Shown piece by piece: positions 34,674-43,102 of a stretch of DNA of 52,613 bases (position 1 is its first letter; the number at the start of each line of letters is the position of its first letter). Source of the DNA: JAAYZK01 sp964535025. Lineage in GTDB: Bacteria; Planctomycetota; Phycisphaerae; SM23-33; FEN-1343. The DNA is taken from contig CAZHRW010000194.1 of NCBI GenBank assembly GCA_964535025.1, positions 1 through 52,613 of the forward strand. Reading direction: 5' to 3'. The notes below the pieces were generated by a model that was not told the origin of the DNA, did not search any database, and worked only from the letters and a program-made list of their open reading frames with translations. The position numbers were made by a program, and so were the translations under genes.

Positions 34674-36671
34674 ATGGTTTACAGTCGCATGTGTGTTTAT
34701 ATCCTACTGGTGTTCATGTCGGCGGCTCCCGCGATGGGCCAGGCCGGTGACGACCCGCCGGCCGGCGAGGGCGACTACGTGCAGTTGAACCTGCCCGAGA
34801 CGGTCGACCTGGGGTTGATGATCAAGTACGTCAGCACGACACTGGACATCAACATTATCTATGATGAAACGGTGGGCCGCCGGCGGGTGTCGGTCGTCTC
34901 GCCACGGCGAATACGCAAGGACGATCTGCTGGCCCTGCTCCGCCAGACGCTCAAGATGGCCGACCTGGAACTGCTGGCCACCGAGATGCCCGGCTGGAGC
35001 GTCGTCGGTCGCCACGCCATGGTGCGCATGGTGTCGGTTACCCACGTGGGCGTGGAAGATCTCACCGGGCAGGTCGCCGCGATCCTGGAAGGGCAGAGCC
35101 GCATCTCCAGCGGCGCGGCCGCCGGCGTGCAGGTGGCCGGCGGCCAGGACGCGACGGCCCGCGGGGGCGGCGGGGTGGTCCTGATCGGCGACCCGCGGAC
35201 GCGCCAGATCGCCGTCGTGGGCACCGAGCGGGGCGTCCAGCGGGCGGTCGAACTGATCGCCGCCCTGGACGTCGCCGGCGACATCGACAGCCGCACCTAC
35301 CGGTTCCGGTACATCTCGCCCAAGCGGGTCGACGACATCATCCGAAGCCACGCCGAGGCCCTGGAGCCCAAGGGCCGGTACTTCGGAACGATCGACGAGG
35401 AGTCCGGCCTGCTGCTGGCGGCGACGACGGCCGCGATCCACGCCCAGATCGAGGCCCTGCGCGACACGCTGGACACCCGGAACGATTCCCGACGCAGCAC
35501 GCTGCAGTTCTACAAGCTGACCAACACCACGGCCAAGGAGGTGCTCGCGACCATCCGCTCGCTGCACGGGGAGGGCCAAGAGGCGCCCGAGGCCCTCGCG
35601 CCCGAGGACCCGGCCGTGCCGCCGCAACGGCCCAGGCCCCCGTCGGTCGACCGGTTCGCCCCCAGGGCCGCGCGCGGCGACGGGCAGGCCCCGACGGCGG
35701 CCGCGACCGCCGGCGAGGAAACCGTCGTGCTCAGCCCGGACGGCCGGCAGGCCACGCTGACCGCAGACGAGAACACCAACACTATCGTCGTCATCGCCCC
35801 GCCCGACGTGCAGGAGATCTACCGCGACCTCATCGCCGCCCTCGACCAGCGCCGGCCCCAGGTGCTCCTGGAGGTCACGCTCGTGACGCTCAATACCTCC
35901 GACGACTACTCCGTCGGCGTCGAACTCGGCGGGCGCGACACCGACGACGACACCACCATGCTGGTGTTCAGCTCCTTCGGCCTGAGCACCGTCAACCCCA
36001 CGACCGGCGCCCGCGTGCTGACGCCCGGCACGGGGTTCAACGGCATCCTGCTCGACCCCGGCGTCGTCGACGTCGTCATCCGCGCCCTGGCCACCGACTC
36101 GCGGTCGCGGATCGTCTCGGCCCCCAAGCTGCTGGTCAACGACAACGCCACCGGCACCCTCCGCTCCATCGCCGAAGAACCCTTCACCGGCGTCAACGCC
36201 TTCGACACCGTCGCCACCGAGAGCTTCGCCGGCTACGCGTCCGCGGGCACCTCCGTGGAGATCACCCCCCATATCTCCGAGGGCGGCTACCTCCAGTTGA
36301 AGTACGCCGTCGAACTGAGCAACTTCACCGGCGCCGGCTCGGACGGCGTCCCGCCCCCGCGACTGGCCAACACCATCACCAGCGAAGTGACCATCCCCGA
36401 CGGCCACGCCGTCATCGTGGGCGGCCTGACCCGCACCACGCAGGCCGCCGACCACAGCAAGGTCCCCATCCTCGGCGACATCCCGGTCGTCAACCACCTG
36501 TTCCGCCTCAACAGCGTCACCCACCACACCGCGACCGTGTTCGTGTTCATCCGGCCGGTCATCCTGGCCGACGACAAGTTCGAGGACCTGCGATACCTCT
36601 CCCAGTCCCAGCTCCAGGCGGCCGAGTTGCCGTCGGCGTATCCGCCGATCGAGCTGATGCCCATGAGGTGA
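34674..36671 (+). CDS. gspD: GspD secretin
   Basis: A 665-aa outer-membrane secretin. A signal peptide runs to AAPAMGQA, followed by N0- and N1-type domains (NIIYDETVGRRRVS, TYRFRYISPKRVDDIIRSH, LQFYKLTNTTAKEVLATIRS) separated by a Pro/Ala-rich linker near residues 300-350. The C-terminal secretin domain has IVSAPKLLVNDNATG, VEITPHISEGGYLQL and the signature VTIPDGHAVIVGGLTR. I prefer ATG 34674, with AGGA 9 bases before, over the in-frame ATG at 34650. It is divergent from the other gsp genes, and the response regulator follows after 46 bases. Confidence 0.9.
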   Translation: MVYSRMCVYILLVFMSAAPAMGQAGDDPPAGEGDYVQLNLPETVDLGLMIKYVSTTLDINIIYDETVGRRRVSVVSPRRIRKDDLLALLRQTLKMADLELLATEMPGWSVVGRHAMVRMVSVTHVGVEDLTGQVAAILEGQSRISSGAAAGVQVAGGQDATARGGGGVVLIGDPRTRQIAVVGTERGVQRAVELIAALDVAGDIDSRTYRFRYISPKRVDDIIRSHAEALEPKGRYFGTIDEESGLLLAATTAAIHAQIEALRDTLDTRNDSRRSTLQFYKLTNTTAKEVLATIRSLHGEGQEAPEALAPEDPAVPPQRPRPPSVDRFAPRAARGDGQAPTAAATAGEETVVLSPDGRQATLTADENTNTIVVIAPPDVQEIYRDLIAALDQRRPQVLLEVTLVTLNTSDDYSVGVELGGRDTDDDTTMLVFSSFGLSTVNPTTGARVLTPGTGFNGILLDPGVVDVVIRALATDSRSRIVSAPKLLVNDNATGTLRSIAEEPFTGVNAFDTVATESFAGYASAGTSVEITPHISEGGYLQLKYAVELSNFTGAGSDGVPPPRLANTITSEVTIPDGHAVIVGGLTRTTQAADHSKVPILGDIPVVNHLFRLNSVTHHTATVFVFIRPVILADDKFEDLRYLSQSQLQAAELPSAYPPIELMPMR

Positions 36672-36717
36672 CCCCATGGAGACAACATCACATCACATTG
36701 CTCTGGAAGGGCGAGCC

Positions 36718-37404
36718 ATGACCACAACCAAACACGGCCGCAGGCCGCCCATGAAGCCCAGGAGGGTGTTCGTGGTGGACGATCATGACCTGGTGCGGCA
36801 GGGGATCGCCACGATCCTCTCGGACGTCGACGACCTGGAGTTCGTCGGCGAGGCCGGCGGCGTGTCCGAGGCGCTCCACCGGATGGACCGCTGTGCGCCG
36901 GACGTCGCCGTCGTCGACCTGCAACTGGGCGACGACAGCGGCCTGGGGCTGATCAGGGACATCCGGATCCGCTTCCCGAAGGTCCGCATTCTCGTGCTGT
37001 CGATCCGCGACGAAGGCTTCTACGCCGAGCGGGTCCTTCGCGCCGGCGCCCGCGGGTACCTCACCAAGGATGCGGGGCGCGAGCGGATTCTCGACGGCAT
37101 CCGCAAGGTCCTCGCCGGGCAGATCTGCATCAGCGAGGAGATGACCACCCGCGTGATGTCCCGCATGGTCGACGGCGGCGGCTGCGAAAACGCCCTGATC
37201 GACGGCCTGACCGACCGCGAACTGGAGATCTTCGAGTGGATCGGCCGCGGCATCCCCACCCGCGACATCGCCGCACGGCTGCACATCAGCCGCAAAACGG
37301 TGGACTCCCACCGCGAGAACATCAAGCAGAAACTCCACCTCCAGACCGCCGCCGAACTGGTCAAGCAGGCCATCGAATGGGTCCGACGCGACGGGTCGAT
37401 CTGA
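36718..37404 (+). CDS. NarL/FixJ-family response regulator
   Basis: A 228-aa two-component regulator. The receiver domain has acidic D21-D22, the phospho-acceptor D67 (VVDLQL) and K117 (LTKDAG). The C-terminal LuxR-type HTH is LTDRELEIFEWIGRG...ISRKTVDSHRENI. ATG 36718 (GGAAGGGCGAG before) is preferred to ATG 36676. No sensor kinase is nearby, so the stimulus is unknown. Its place after gspD suggests cotranscription and possible control of secretion. Confidence 0.85.
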   Translation: MTTTKHGRRPPMKPRRVFVVDDHDLVRQGIATILSDVDDLEFVGEAGGVSEALHRMDRCAPDVAVVDLQLGDDSGLGLIRDIRIRFPKVRILVLSIRDEGFYAERVLRAGARGYLTKDAGRERILDGIRKVLAGQICISEEMTTRVMSRMVDGGGCENALIDGLTDRELEIFEWIGRGIPTRDIAARLHISRKTVDSHRENIKQKLHLQTAAELVKQAIEWVRRDGSI

Positions 37405-37534
37405 TCGAGCCGCCGCCCGAACACGCCGCCAGGGGCTCTCCCGTCAGAACAACACGGGCCGCCGCAAACACAATCTGAACACAAACCTTGTCGTATCCAC
37501 ACAGTGGGGCCCTAATAGCTGCTGAGGAGCCCCC

Positions 37535-37990
37535 ATGCCCGCCAGGCTGAAAATCCTGTTCCTCTGCACCGGCAACGCCTGCCGCAGCCAGATGGCCGAG
37601 GGCTGGGCGCGGGCCCTCAAGGGCGACCGGATCGAGCCGTACTCGGCCGGCATCGAGGCGCACGGCCTGGACCCCACCGCCGTGCGGGTCATGGCCGAGG
37701 CCGGCGTGGACATCGCCGGCGGGCGCTCCAAGCACGTCGCCGAGCTGATGAACATCCCCTTCGACGTCGTCGTCACCCTGTGCGGCCACGCCCGGGAACA
37801 CTGCCCGATGTTCCCCGGCGAGGCCAGGATCGTCCACGTCGGCTTCGACGACCCGCCCCAACTCGCCGCCGAGGCCGCGACGGCCGACGAAGCCCTCAAC
37901 GGCTACCGCCGCGTCCGCGACGAGATCCGCGCGTTCGTCGACTCGCTACCCGAATCGCTCGAAGGAAGAGGCGTCAGCGGCCGAGTTTAG
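37535..37990 (+). CDS. arsC: Arsenate reductase, thioredoxin-coupled type
   Basis: A 151-aa low-molecular-weight phosphatase-fold arsenate reductase. The P-loop is C11-TGNAC-R17, with the two resolving cysteines C83 and C90 in TLCGHAREHCPMF and the DPP motif in VGFDDPPQ. It reduces arsenate to arsenite using thioredoxin. GAGGAG precedes ATG 37535. No arsenite pump or ArsR lies in the window, so it is a solitary gene here; a phosphatase role is less likely given the cysteines. Confidence 0.9.
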   Translation: MPARLKILFLCTGNACRSQMAEGWARALKGDRIEPYSAGIEAHGLDPTAVRVMAEAGVDIAGGRSKHVAELMNIPFDVVVTLCGHAREHCPMFPGEARIVHVGFDDPPQLAAEAATADEALNGYRRVRDEIRAFVDSLPESLEGRGVSGRV

Positions 37991-37992
37991 CC

Positions 37993-38117
37993 GGGCGCGT
38001 CAGCCCCCGGAGCCGATGTTCCTTATAGAAAATGAGCCCCGACCTGTCCGCCGTAGCCCATCGGGCGAAGGACGACGCGGCGACAGAGTGCACCCGGGGG
38101 CGTCAGCCCCTGGACCC
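37993..38117. repeat. Two copies of a GCGTCAGCCCC palindromic repeat
   Basis: Near-identical GCGTCAGCCCC(C/T)GGA segments lie at about 37997-38011 and 38101-38115, both followed by similar text (GATGTTCC/GTGGCCCT..ATAG..GATGA). The second can fold as GGGGC-GTCA-GCCCC. They look like REP-type short palindromes between arsC and the CRISPR array. Confidence 0.45.
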
Positions 38118-38197
38118 CGTGGCCCTCATAGGCGATGAAGTCCGAGGCGGCCGCCGCCCAACGTCAAAAAATCCATAGGGCGTCCCCGGAAATCCAG

Positions 38198-38496
38198 GCT
38201 GTGGCTTGAAGGGAATCGTCGCTCTGATACACTCCGGCTGTGCACGATGAAAGGCACGCTGCCGCTGTGGCTTGAAGGGAATCGTCGCTCTGATACACTC
38301 GACGCCGTGGTGGCGGCCTTGCCTGACTTGCTGTGGCTTGAAGGGAATCGTCGCTCTGATACACTCGTGCAGTTCGTGGATCACGGCGCTACCAGGCTGT
38401 GGCTTGAAGGGAATCGTCGCTCTGATACACTGAGCGACAGTCGTGGGCGACCAGCAAGCTGCTGTGGCTTGAAGGGAATCGTCGCTCTGATACACT
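38198..38496 (+). CRISPR. Type II-C CRISPR array, 5 repeats and 4 spacers
   Basis: Five identical 36-bp repeats begin with GCTGTGGCTTGAAGGG and end with CTCTGATACACT. They lie at 38198-38233, 38264-38299, 38330-38365, 38396-38431 and 38461-38496. The spacers are 30, 30, 30 and 29 bases. Transcription is on plus: the repeat 5' part pairs with the 3' part of the tracrRNA anti-repeat upstream of cas9. No spacer source is known to me. It lies 50 bases beyond the 3' end of cas2. Confidence 0.97.
38206..38233 (+). promoter_or_regulatory. Promoter inside each CRISPR repeat
   Basis: Within every repeat, TTGAAG (repeat positions 9-14) is followed after 16 bases by TACACT (31-36), with TG at 28-29 forming an extended -10 (TGnTACACT). 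Coordinates given are for repeat 1; the others are at the same offset. Initiation about 7 bases downstream would fall inside the spacer and leave a guide of about 23-24 bases. The same design is known in Neisseria type II-C arrays. Confidence 0.6.
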
Positions 38497-38546
38497 ACAT
38501 TCTCCGCAAGCCAAGCGTATTGCAGGGGATGCGCGGCCCGTGGGCG

Positions 38547-38885
38547 TCAGAAAAGCAGGAGTTGTTCGGGTGGCTGTTCGGGTGTGCGCGGGCGCCCTCC
38601 GTAGAAAATCTCCATCTTGCCGAACTGTCTGTCCGTGATGGTGACCAGGCGGACGTGGCCGCCGGGCGGGAGCATGCCGCGAATCTGCCGCCGCTGGGCC
38701 TCGCTGGCGGGTTCCCCACGGTAGTAACGCGCGTAGACCGACAGTTGGAGGCGCGAAAAGCCGAGACGAAGCAGGTGTTTGCGGAAGTCCGCATAGTCCT
38801 TCCGATTCTCGCGTGTCTTGACCGGCAGATCGAACAGGACGAATAACCACACGCCTTTATACTCCGAAAGCGGGACGTTTGCCAT
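38547..38885 (-). CDS. cas2: CRISPR-associated Cas2
   Basis: A 112-aa Cas2. The ferredoxin-like core starts with GVWLFVLFDLPVKTRENRKD, where D in FDLP is the usual metal-site acid, then FRKHLLRLGFSRLQLSVYAR and VRLVTITDRQFGKMEIF. With Cas1 it forms the spacer-integration complex. It begins 3 bases after cas1 on minus and is the last cas gene before the array. Confidence 0.95.
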   Translation of the reverse strand: MANVPLSEYKGVWLFVLFDLPVKTRENRKDYADFRKHLLRLGFSRLQLSVYARYYRGEPASEAQRRQIRGMLPPGGHVRLVTITDRQFGKMEIFYGGRPRTPEQPPEQLLLF

Positions 38886-38888
38886 AGG

Positions 38889-39791
38889 CTACGTCTCGGC
38901 AATCCAGCCCTCGGGTATGAGTAACGTTCTCCGTCGTCCGTCGAACACCGCCACCAGCGAAAACGCCAGGCGCGCCACCAGGTCGAACAGCGTGCGAACC
39001 TCCCCGTCCGACTCGCCGTTGCACAGCAGGGCGCTCAGCAGAGCCTGCCTGGCCGCGCTATCCAGCGGCGCGTGACGGCCGTGCACATCCACGAAGCGAT
39101 GGACCGCCTCATCGACGATCGGACGAAACGGCTCCATCAGGTCGTCGGCCAGCGCAAAACTGTTGTAGCGGTTCTTGTGGTGCAAGCCGATCGTCGGATG
39201 CAGCCCCGCGCCGCAAATCGCCCGGGCCGTGATCGCGCGAATGACGGCGTAGCCGTAGTTCAGCAGGCGGTTGTGATCTTCCGCCTCGTAGTCGCGCCGA
39301 AACTCCTTTCCGAACAGCGCCGTCCAGTAGCGACGCGCGGCACGCGCTTCAACGTTGGTCGGGTCGCCGCTGCGGACCTGCGATTTGAGCTTCGGCAGGC
39401 CGTGATCGCGCCCCGTGATGCGCACGAGCACGTCGACCTGGGCGTCGATCTTGGCGCGAACCAACTGCTGCCAGAGCCGCTTGCGCGTCGGCAGCGAGGC
39501 GCTCACCTGAACGGCCATCCGCTCGGCCTGGACGTGGTGGGCGTCCAGCGGCAGAAGCATCGCCACGGGCATGTGACGCCTGTCGCAGGCCACGAAGGCG
39601 GCGCCAGCCGTCGCCAGTTCGGCCAGAACGGCCTGGGTGAACATGACACGGCCGTGCGAAGCCACGACGGCGGCAATGTCGCTCGGAGGGACCGTGATGT
39701 CCTGGTGCCCGTCGCGTTGAACCAGCAACAGACCCTGCCGGATGTGCAATGTTGCCGGTTCGTCCGAAAGGTCGAGGATACGGTCAGTCAT
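38889..39791 (-). CDS. cas1: CRISPR-associated Cas1 integrase
   Basis: A 300-aa Cas1. An N-terminal beta-sandwich (LHIRQGLLLVQRDGHQ, DIAAVVASHGRVMFT) is followed by the helical catalytic domain with E in NVEARAARRYW, H in GLHHKNRYNSF and D in LADDLMEPFRP, the three metal ligands. ATG 39791 overlaps the cas9 stop by 8 bases; the open frame extends further but not as protein. It has the type II (shorter) Cas1 look. Confidence 0.95.
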   Translation of the reverse strand: MTDRILDLSDEPATLHIRQGLLLVQRDGHQDITVPPSDIAAVVASHGRVMFTQAVLAELATAGAAFVACDRRHMPVAMLLPLDAHHVQAERMAVQVSASLPTRKRLWQQLVRAKIDAQVDVLVRITGRDHGLPKLKSQVRSGDPTNVEARAARRYWTALFGKEFRRDYEAEDHNRLLNYGYAVIRAITARAICGAGLHPTIGLHHKNRYNSFALADDLMEPFRPIVDEAVHRFVDVHGRHAPLDSAARQALLSALLCNGESDGEVRTLFDLVARLAFSLVAVFDGRRRTLLIPEGWIAET

Positions 39792-42700
39792 TGGCGTAGA
39801 AGGGCTCACCCAAAGGTGTCACCGTGACTTTCTTCGCATCGAGGCGACGCAGTGCATTCGGCGTGATGATGAACCACTGTTTTGTCTTCTTGATATCGGC
39901 TTTCTTCCTGGCGTCTCTAATTGCCGAAAACTCCAATCGTGTGGAACCATTTTGTTCTTGGCTGGCCGACCTGACCAGGAGGAGCTCCGGCCGCCCCTGC
40001 GGCTTGCCCAGCTTCATCGTATCGCCCGGTGCGATCGAAAATTTGAACCGTCTGTCTTTTCCATGATTCCGGCGGACGACCGCTTCGCCCTGGCGTTTGC
40101 GGCGCATCGCCTCCAGGCGGCTGACAAGGTGGCCTTCCCATTTCGTCTCGCTCCCGTCGGCGTCCAGGACGGCCACGATCTCCATGTGATGGTTCGACGC
40201 GCTGACGACGTGGCGCTGGCGTCCCTTGCGGCCGATGGGGTACGGGTTGTCGGACACGTCGACCCGCGCCCGGCGGATGGGGACCCGCCGGCCGTCGCTG
40301 CGCAGCAGGTAGGGCAGGTTCGCCTCGTCGGCGAAGGCTTTGTCGGGCCCGACTCCAAGCTCATCCAACTTGGCCCGCACGGCCTGCGCGACGGCCGGGT
40401 CGACGATACGCTTGAGGTCCCGGGCGCTAAGCCTTGCGAGGGGCTTGCGGACGCGGTAGGTTGTGCCGCCGTCGCCGTCGGGCACCGCGGCGAAATTCGT
40501 CTCCAGGTGCAGCGGGCCGTTCAGGCCGTGATTGACGCGGTGGGACACGATGATCCCGTCAACCGCCTCGCGCAGCTCCGGCAGAAAGCCCTCCCACGGC
40601 TCGGCCAACTGACGAAACCGGGCTCGGACGTCCCCGCGCTCGACGTTGCGCACCGCCGTCTCACTGAGCAATTGGATCATGCGCGGGGTGGTTAAGCCGA
40701 TGGTGACGGCGTCGACGGCATGGTGGCGGTGGTCGTCGCGGCTCTTGACGTCCCCGTCGTTGAGGATGCCGTTGAGGCCGAACATCTCGCGGATGTAGGC
40801 CGTCACGCCCCCGCGCGATGCCTGGATGCGCCGCGTCCCGGACGCATCCCACAACCCCCCGTACAGCGTCGCCAGAAATCGCATTGCCAACTTCGAGGCC
40901 TGGCGCGTGTCGTTGAGTTGGGTCGAGATAAAGTCTTCCATGGCCGGCAGCTCGTCCATCTGGAACCGCCGCAGCTTCTCCGTCGCCGCGTCGCCGGTGA
41001 AACGTCCGACGCGGTCGAGGATCTCCGCCCAACGTCCCGCGTCACCGGCGTACGCTTCGTACGGCGTGCGGTTCCCCTTGCGCTGCCGATTCTCCTCGTG
41101 ATAGCACAGCGTCTTATTGAAGAACGAATCGTCCAGCGACCGGCTGAACGGAATGATGTGCTCGATGTCGAACCGGGGGTTCGCCCCGAAGAGCGTTCCC
41201 ATCGAGATCGAACGCCCCGTATAGGGACACTTCCAGGCGCACTCGTCGGCCAGCAGGACCTTGAGAATGTCATCGCGCCGGGGGTTCTGGATACCCACTT
41301 CGGCGGCGATGCGCTTCGCCGCCTTCTCGCGCACGGCCTCCTGGCGGCGATTGCGCGCCGTCGCTTCCTGCCGCTGGCGGATGTTCCGTCGCAGGTCGCG
41401 CGCGAGTTCGATGCGGATGAACCCCGGCTTGCCATGTCGGACGATCACGGCGTTGACCACCTTGCGCAGCTCGCTGAGCACGCGCGAGACGACGGGATTG
41501 CGCAGGTCGGCCATGCTGCCGACGGGCGGAAGGCGGTCGTGAACCGCCGTGTTGGGGTCGAACTCGCCGTACACTTCCTTGGCGGCGGTGGGGTAGCGCA
41601 TACCCGTTTCCATGAGGGGCACCAACTTCTCCATGGCGCGCCGGGAGAGGTTGGCGTAACCGTCCTCGAGCTCCACAGCCGCCAGCGTGCCCGCGGCATC
41701 GGCGTCCAGGGCGTACACGTCGCGGCCGCGACGTTCCAGTGTCCCGGGCTTGACAATGCTGCGAACATCCTCGACGAGTTGTGCCCGCGTTGCGCCGTCC
41801 AAGCTGTCCCAGCGGTCACCGAAGATGGCCGCCAGTTTTGCGTGCGTGCGGTTGCCGACGAAGCGTTTCTCGCCGCCGCTCTCGAAGTTGAAGGTGTATC
41901 TGGTCGTGAAGCCGAACGGTTTGAGCAGGCGCTTGACCTGCGTGAAGGTCCTATCTCCGCGGCGCTCGAGCTCCTCGACGAGGGCGGCACGTTCGTCGTC
42001 GGTAAAGGCGCGCAGTTCGCCGGCGTCGGTAACGACCTCGCAGTTATTGACCATTTGGAGCAGGCGAAAACGCTGAGCGATCGGCAAACCGATGGGGCAC
42101 CGCTTGCGTTTCGGCTCATGCGGACAGGGCCCGACCAGGTGGCGCATCGAGCGCAGCGGGCGCTGGAAGAACATCGCGCGATGCAGGCGGGCTTTGAGCG
42201 CGTCGGTGAGCACGGTCGGGTGATGTGGCGCCTGGGCGGTCCAGATCTGTTCGAATTCATCAAGGAACATGGGTCGCGAGGTCCAGCGCCGACGGATGCG
42301 CTCCTGCTGGGGGTCGAGCCCCGCGAAGTACTCGCCGAGCGTCCGGGCCCCGGCACGTTCCATTTCCTCGGTCAATTCGGCGATCCCGTCTGCGACCTGT
42401 CCCTTGTCCTTCTTATCACCCGTAGCCCGCCGGTTGCTCAGGTAGCCACGGCGCTGCGCAAGATGGTAGAACGCCCGCCCGAGTTCATCGGGCGCCAACG
42501 GCTGCGTCAACGCGCGTGCCCGCAGCCAATAGGGCAACACGTGGGCGAGCAGCGCGGGGGCGCCGGCGCCTGCGGCGCCATGATGACGTTTCAGCAGAAC
42601 CTGGTCGAGGGGGGGAATCAGTTCGTCAGGCGTCCCCGCCGGAAGGAGGCCGGCGCGCTGCAGGACCCGCAGGACGTTGCGCTTCCGACGGGCACGTCGT

Positions 42701-42933
42701 TCCGTCATTCGACGCTGCTGGCGCGCCTGCCGACGTGCGACGGCGCGCGACTCGGCCTGACCGGTCGAAACGTCCCCGTCCATGCCCGCGTCGAAGATCC
42801 GAACGCCCATGTCGATGATGCCTGTCGGATGGCCGCCGTCGACGCGAAGGAGACACCACCCCACCGACTTGACGCCCAGATCCAAACCCAGGACCGTGTC
42901 TTCGGCAATACGAGACAAACCTGTCGTTTTCAT
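39784..42933 (-). CDS. cas9: Type II-C Cas9 nuclease
   Basis: A compact 1049-aa Cas9. RuvC-I has D18 (LGLDLGVKSVGW); an arginine-rich bridge helix follows (ARRQARQQRRMTERRARRKR); RuvC-II has E509 (IRIELARD); HNH has H592 and N615 (IEHIIPFSRSLDDSF...ENRQ), preceded by CPYTG; RuvC-III has H737-H738 and D741 (HHAVDAV). All catalytic residues are present. It uses a crRNA-tracrRNA pair to cut DNA; the PAM cannot be read from sequence. ATG 42933 is chosen (GGGG about 7 bases before); the longer frame runs into the tracrRNA gene. Together with cas1 and cas2 and no csn2 or cas4, this is type II-C. Confidence 0.97.
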   Translation of the reverse strand: MKTTGLSRIAEDTVLGLDLGVKSVGWCLLRVDGGHPTGIIDMGVRIFDAGMDGDVSTGQAESRAVARRQARQQRRMTERRARRKRNVLRVLQRAGLLPAGTPDELIPPLDQVLLKRHHGAAGAGAPALLAHVLPYWLRARALTQPLAPDELGRAFYHLAQRRGYLSNRRATGDKKDKGQVADGIAELTEEMERAGARTLGEYFAGLDPQQERIRRRWTSRPMFLDEFEQIWTAQAPHHPTVLTDALKARLHRAMFFQRPLRSMRHLVGPCPHEPKRKRCPIGLPIAQRFRLLQMVNNCEVVTDAGELRAFTDDERAALVEELERRGDRTFTQVKRLLKPFGFTTRYTFNFESGGEKRFVGNRTHAKLAAIFGDRWDSLDGATRAQLVEDVRSIVKPGTLERRGRDVYALDADAAGTLAAVELEDGYANLSRRAMEKLVPLMETGMRYPTAAKEVYGEFDPNTAVHDRLPPVGSMADLRNPVVSRVLSELRKVVNAVIVRHGKPGFIRIELARDLRRNIRQRQEATARNRRQEAVREKAAKRIAAEVGIQNPRRDDILKVLLADECAWKCPYTGRSISMGTLFGANPRFDIEHIIPFSRSLDDSFFNKTLCYHEENRQRKGNRTPYEAYAGDAGRWAEILDRVGRFTGDAATEKLRRFQMDELPAMEDFISTQLNDTRQASKLAMRFLATLYGGLWDASGTRRIQASRGGVTAYIREMFGLNGILNDGDVKSRDDHRHHAVDAVTIGLTTPRMIQLLSETAVRNVERGDVRARFRQLAEPWEGFLPELREAVDGIIVSHRVNHGLNGPLHLETNFAAVPDGDGGTTYRVRKPLARLSARDLKRIVDPAVAQAVRAKLDELGVGPDKAFADEANLPYLLRSDGRRVPIRRARVDVSDNPYPIGRKGRQRHVVSASNHHMEIVAVLDADGSETKWEGHLVSRLEAMRRKRQGEAVVRRNHGKDRRFKFSIAPGDTMKLGKPQGRPELLLVRSASQEQNGSTRLEFSAIRDARKKADIKKTKQWFIITPNALRRLDAKKVTVTPLGEPFYAND

Positions 42934-42944
42934 TTGTCTACCCC

Positions 42945-42973
42945 TTGACAAAAGAATCGGGTGAACTGATAAT
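42945..42973 (+). promoter_or_regulatory. tracrRNA promoter
   Basis: A perfect -35 TTGACA (42945-42950) is followed by exactly 17 bases and GATAAT (42968-42973, one mismatch). The expected start, 7 bases further, is at 42980, exactly the first base of the anti-repeat. A small inverted repeat TTTGTC/GACAAA (42933-42938, 42947-42952) overlaps the -35 and the cas9 start. Confidence 0.8.
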
Positions 42974-42979
42974 GCCGCT

Positions 42980-43102
42980 AGTGTATCAGAGCGACGATTG
43001 CCTCGCAAGTTACAGTAAGGACAATCGTCACGCAGGACCACGCGGTTCGGGCACTGCCGCGAGCCGCGATCCTGAAGCGCCTCCCAGCGGGGCGTTCTTT
43101 TT
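42980..43102 (+). ncRNA. tracrRNA
   Basis: The first 20 bases from 42980 are the perfect reverse complement of the 3' end of the CRISPR repeat. The next 17 pair with the repeat 5' part with G-U pairs and an internal bulge, as in natural crRNA-tracrRNA duplexes. After the anti-repeat comes TACAGTAAGG, matching the conserved ACAAUAAGG region of Neisseria tracrRNA. A long hairpin follows (CAGGA 43033-43037 with TCCTG 43070-43074; CGCGGTTCG 43041-43049 with CGAGCCGCG 43060-43068), then the terminator. Total about 120 bases, divergent from cas9. Confidence 0.9.
43078..43102 (+). terminator. Intrinsic terminator of tracrRNA
   Basis: CGCCTC (43078-43083) pairs with GGGGCG (43089-43094) across a 5-base loop (one G-U), followed by TTCTTTTT (43095-43102). 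Confidence 0.8.

Noticed and set aside
34704..36677. A 657-codon open frame opposite gspD
   Set aside because: Mirror frame of the secretin gene; low-complexity translation.
40720..42948. A 742-codon open frame opposite cas9
   Set aside because: Mirror frame of cas9 in high-GC DNA; no domain recognised.
42980..43015. A lone degenerate CRISPR repeat
   Set aside because: It matches the repeat in reverse, carries G-U-compatible changes, has a promoter at its first base and a terminator behind it, so it is the tracrRNA anti-repeat.
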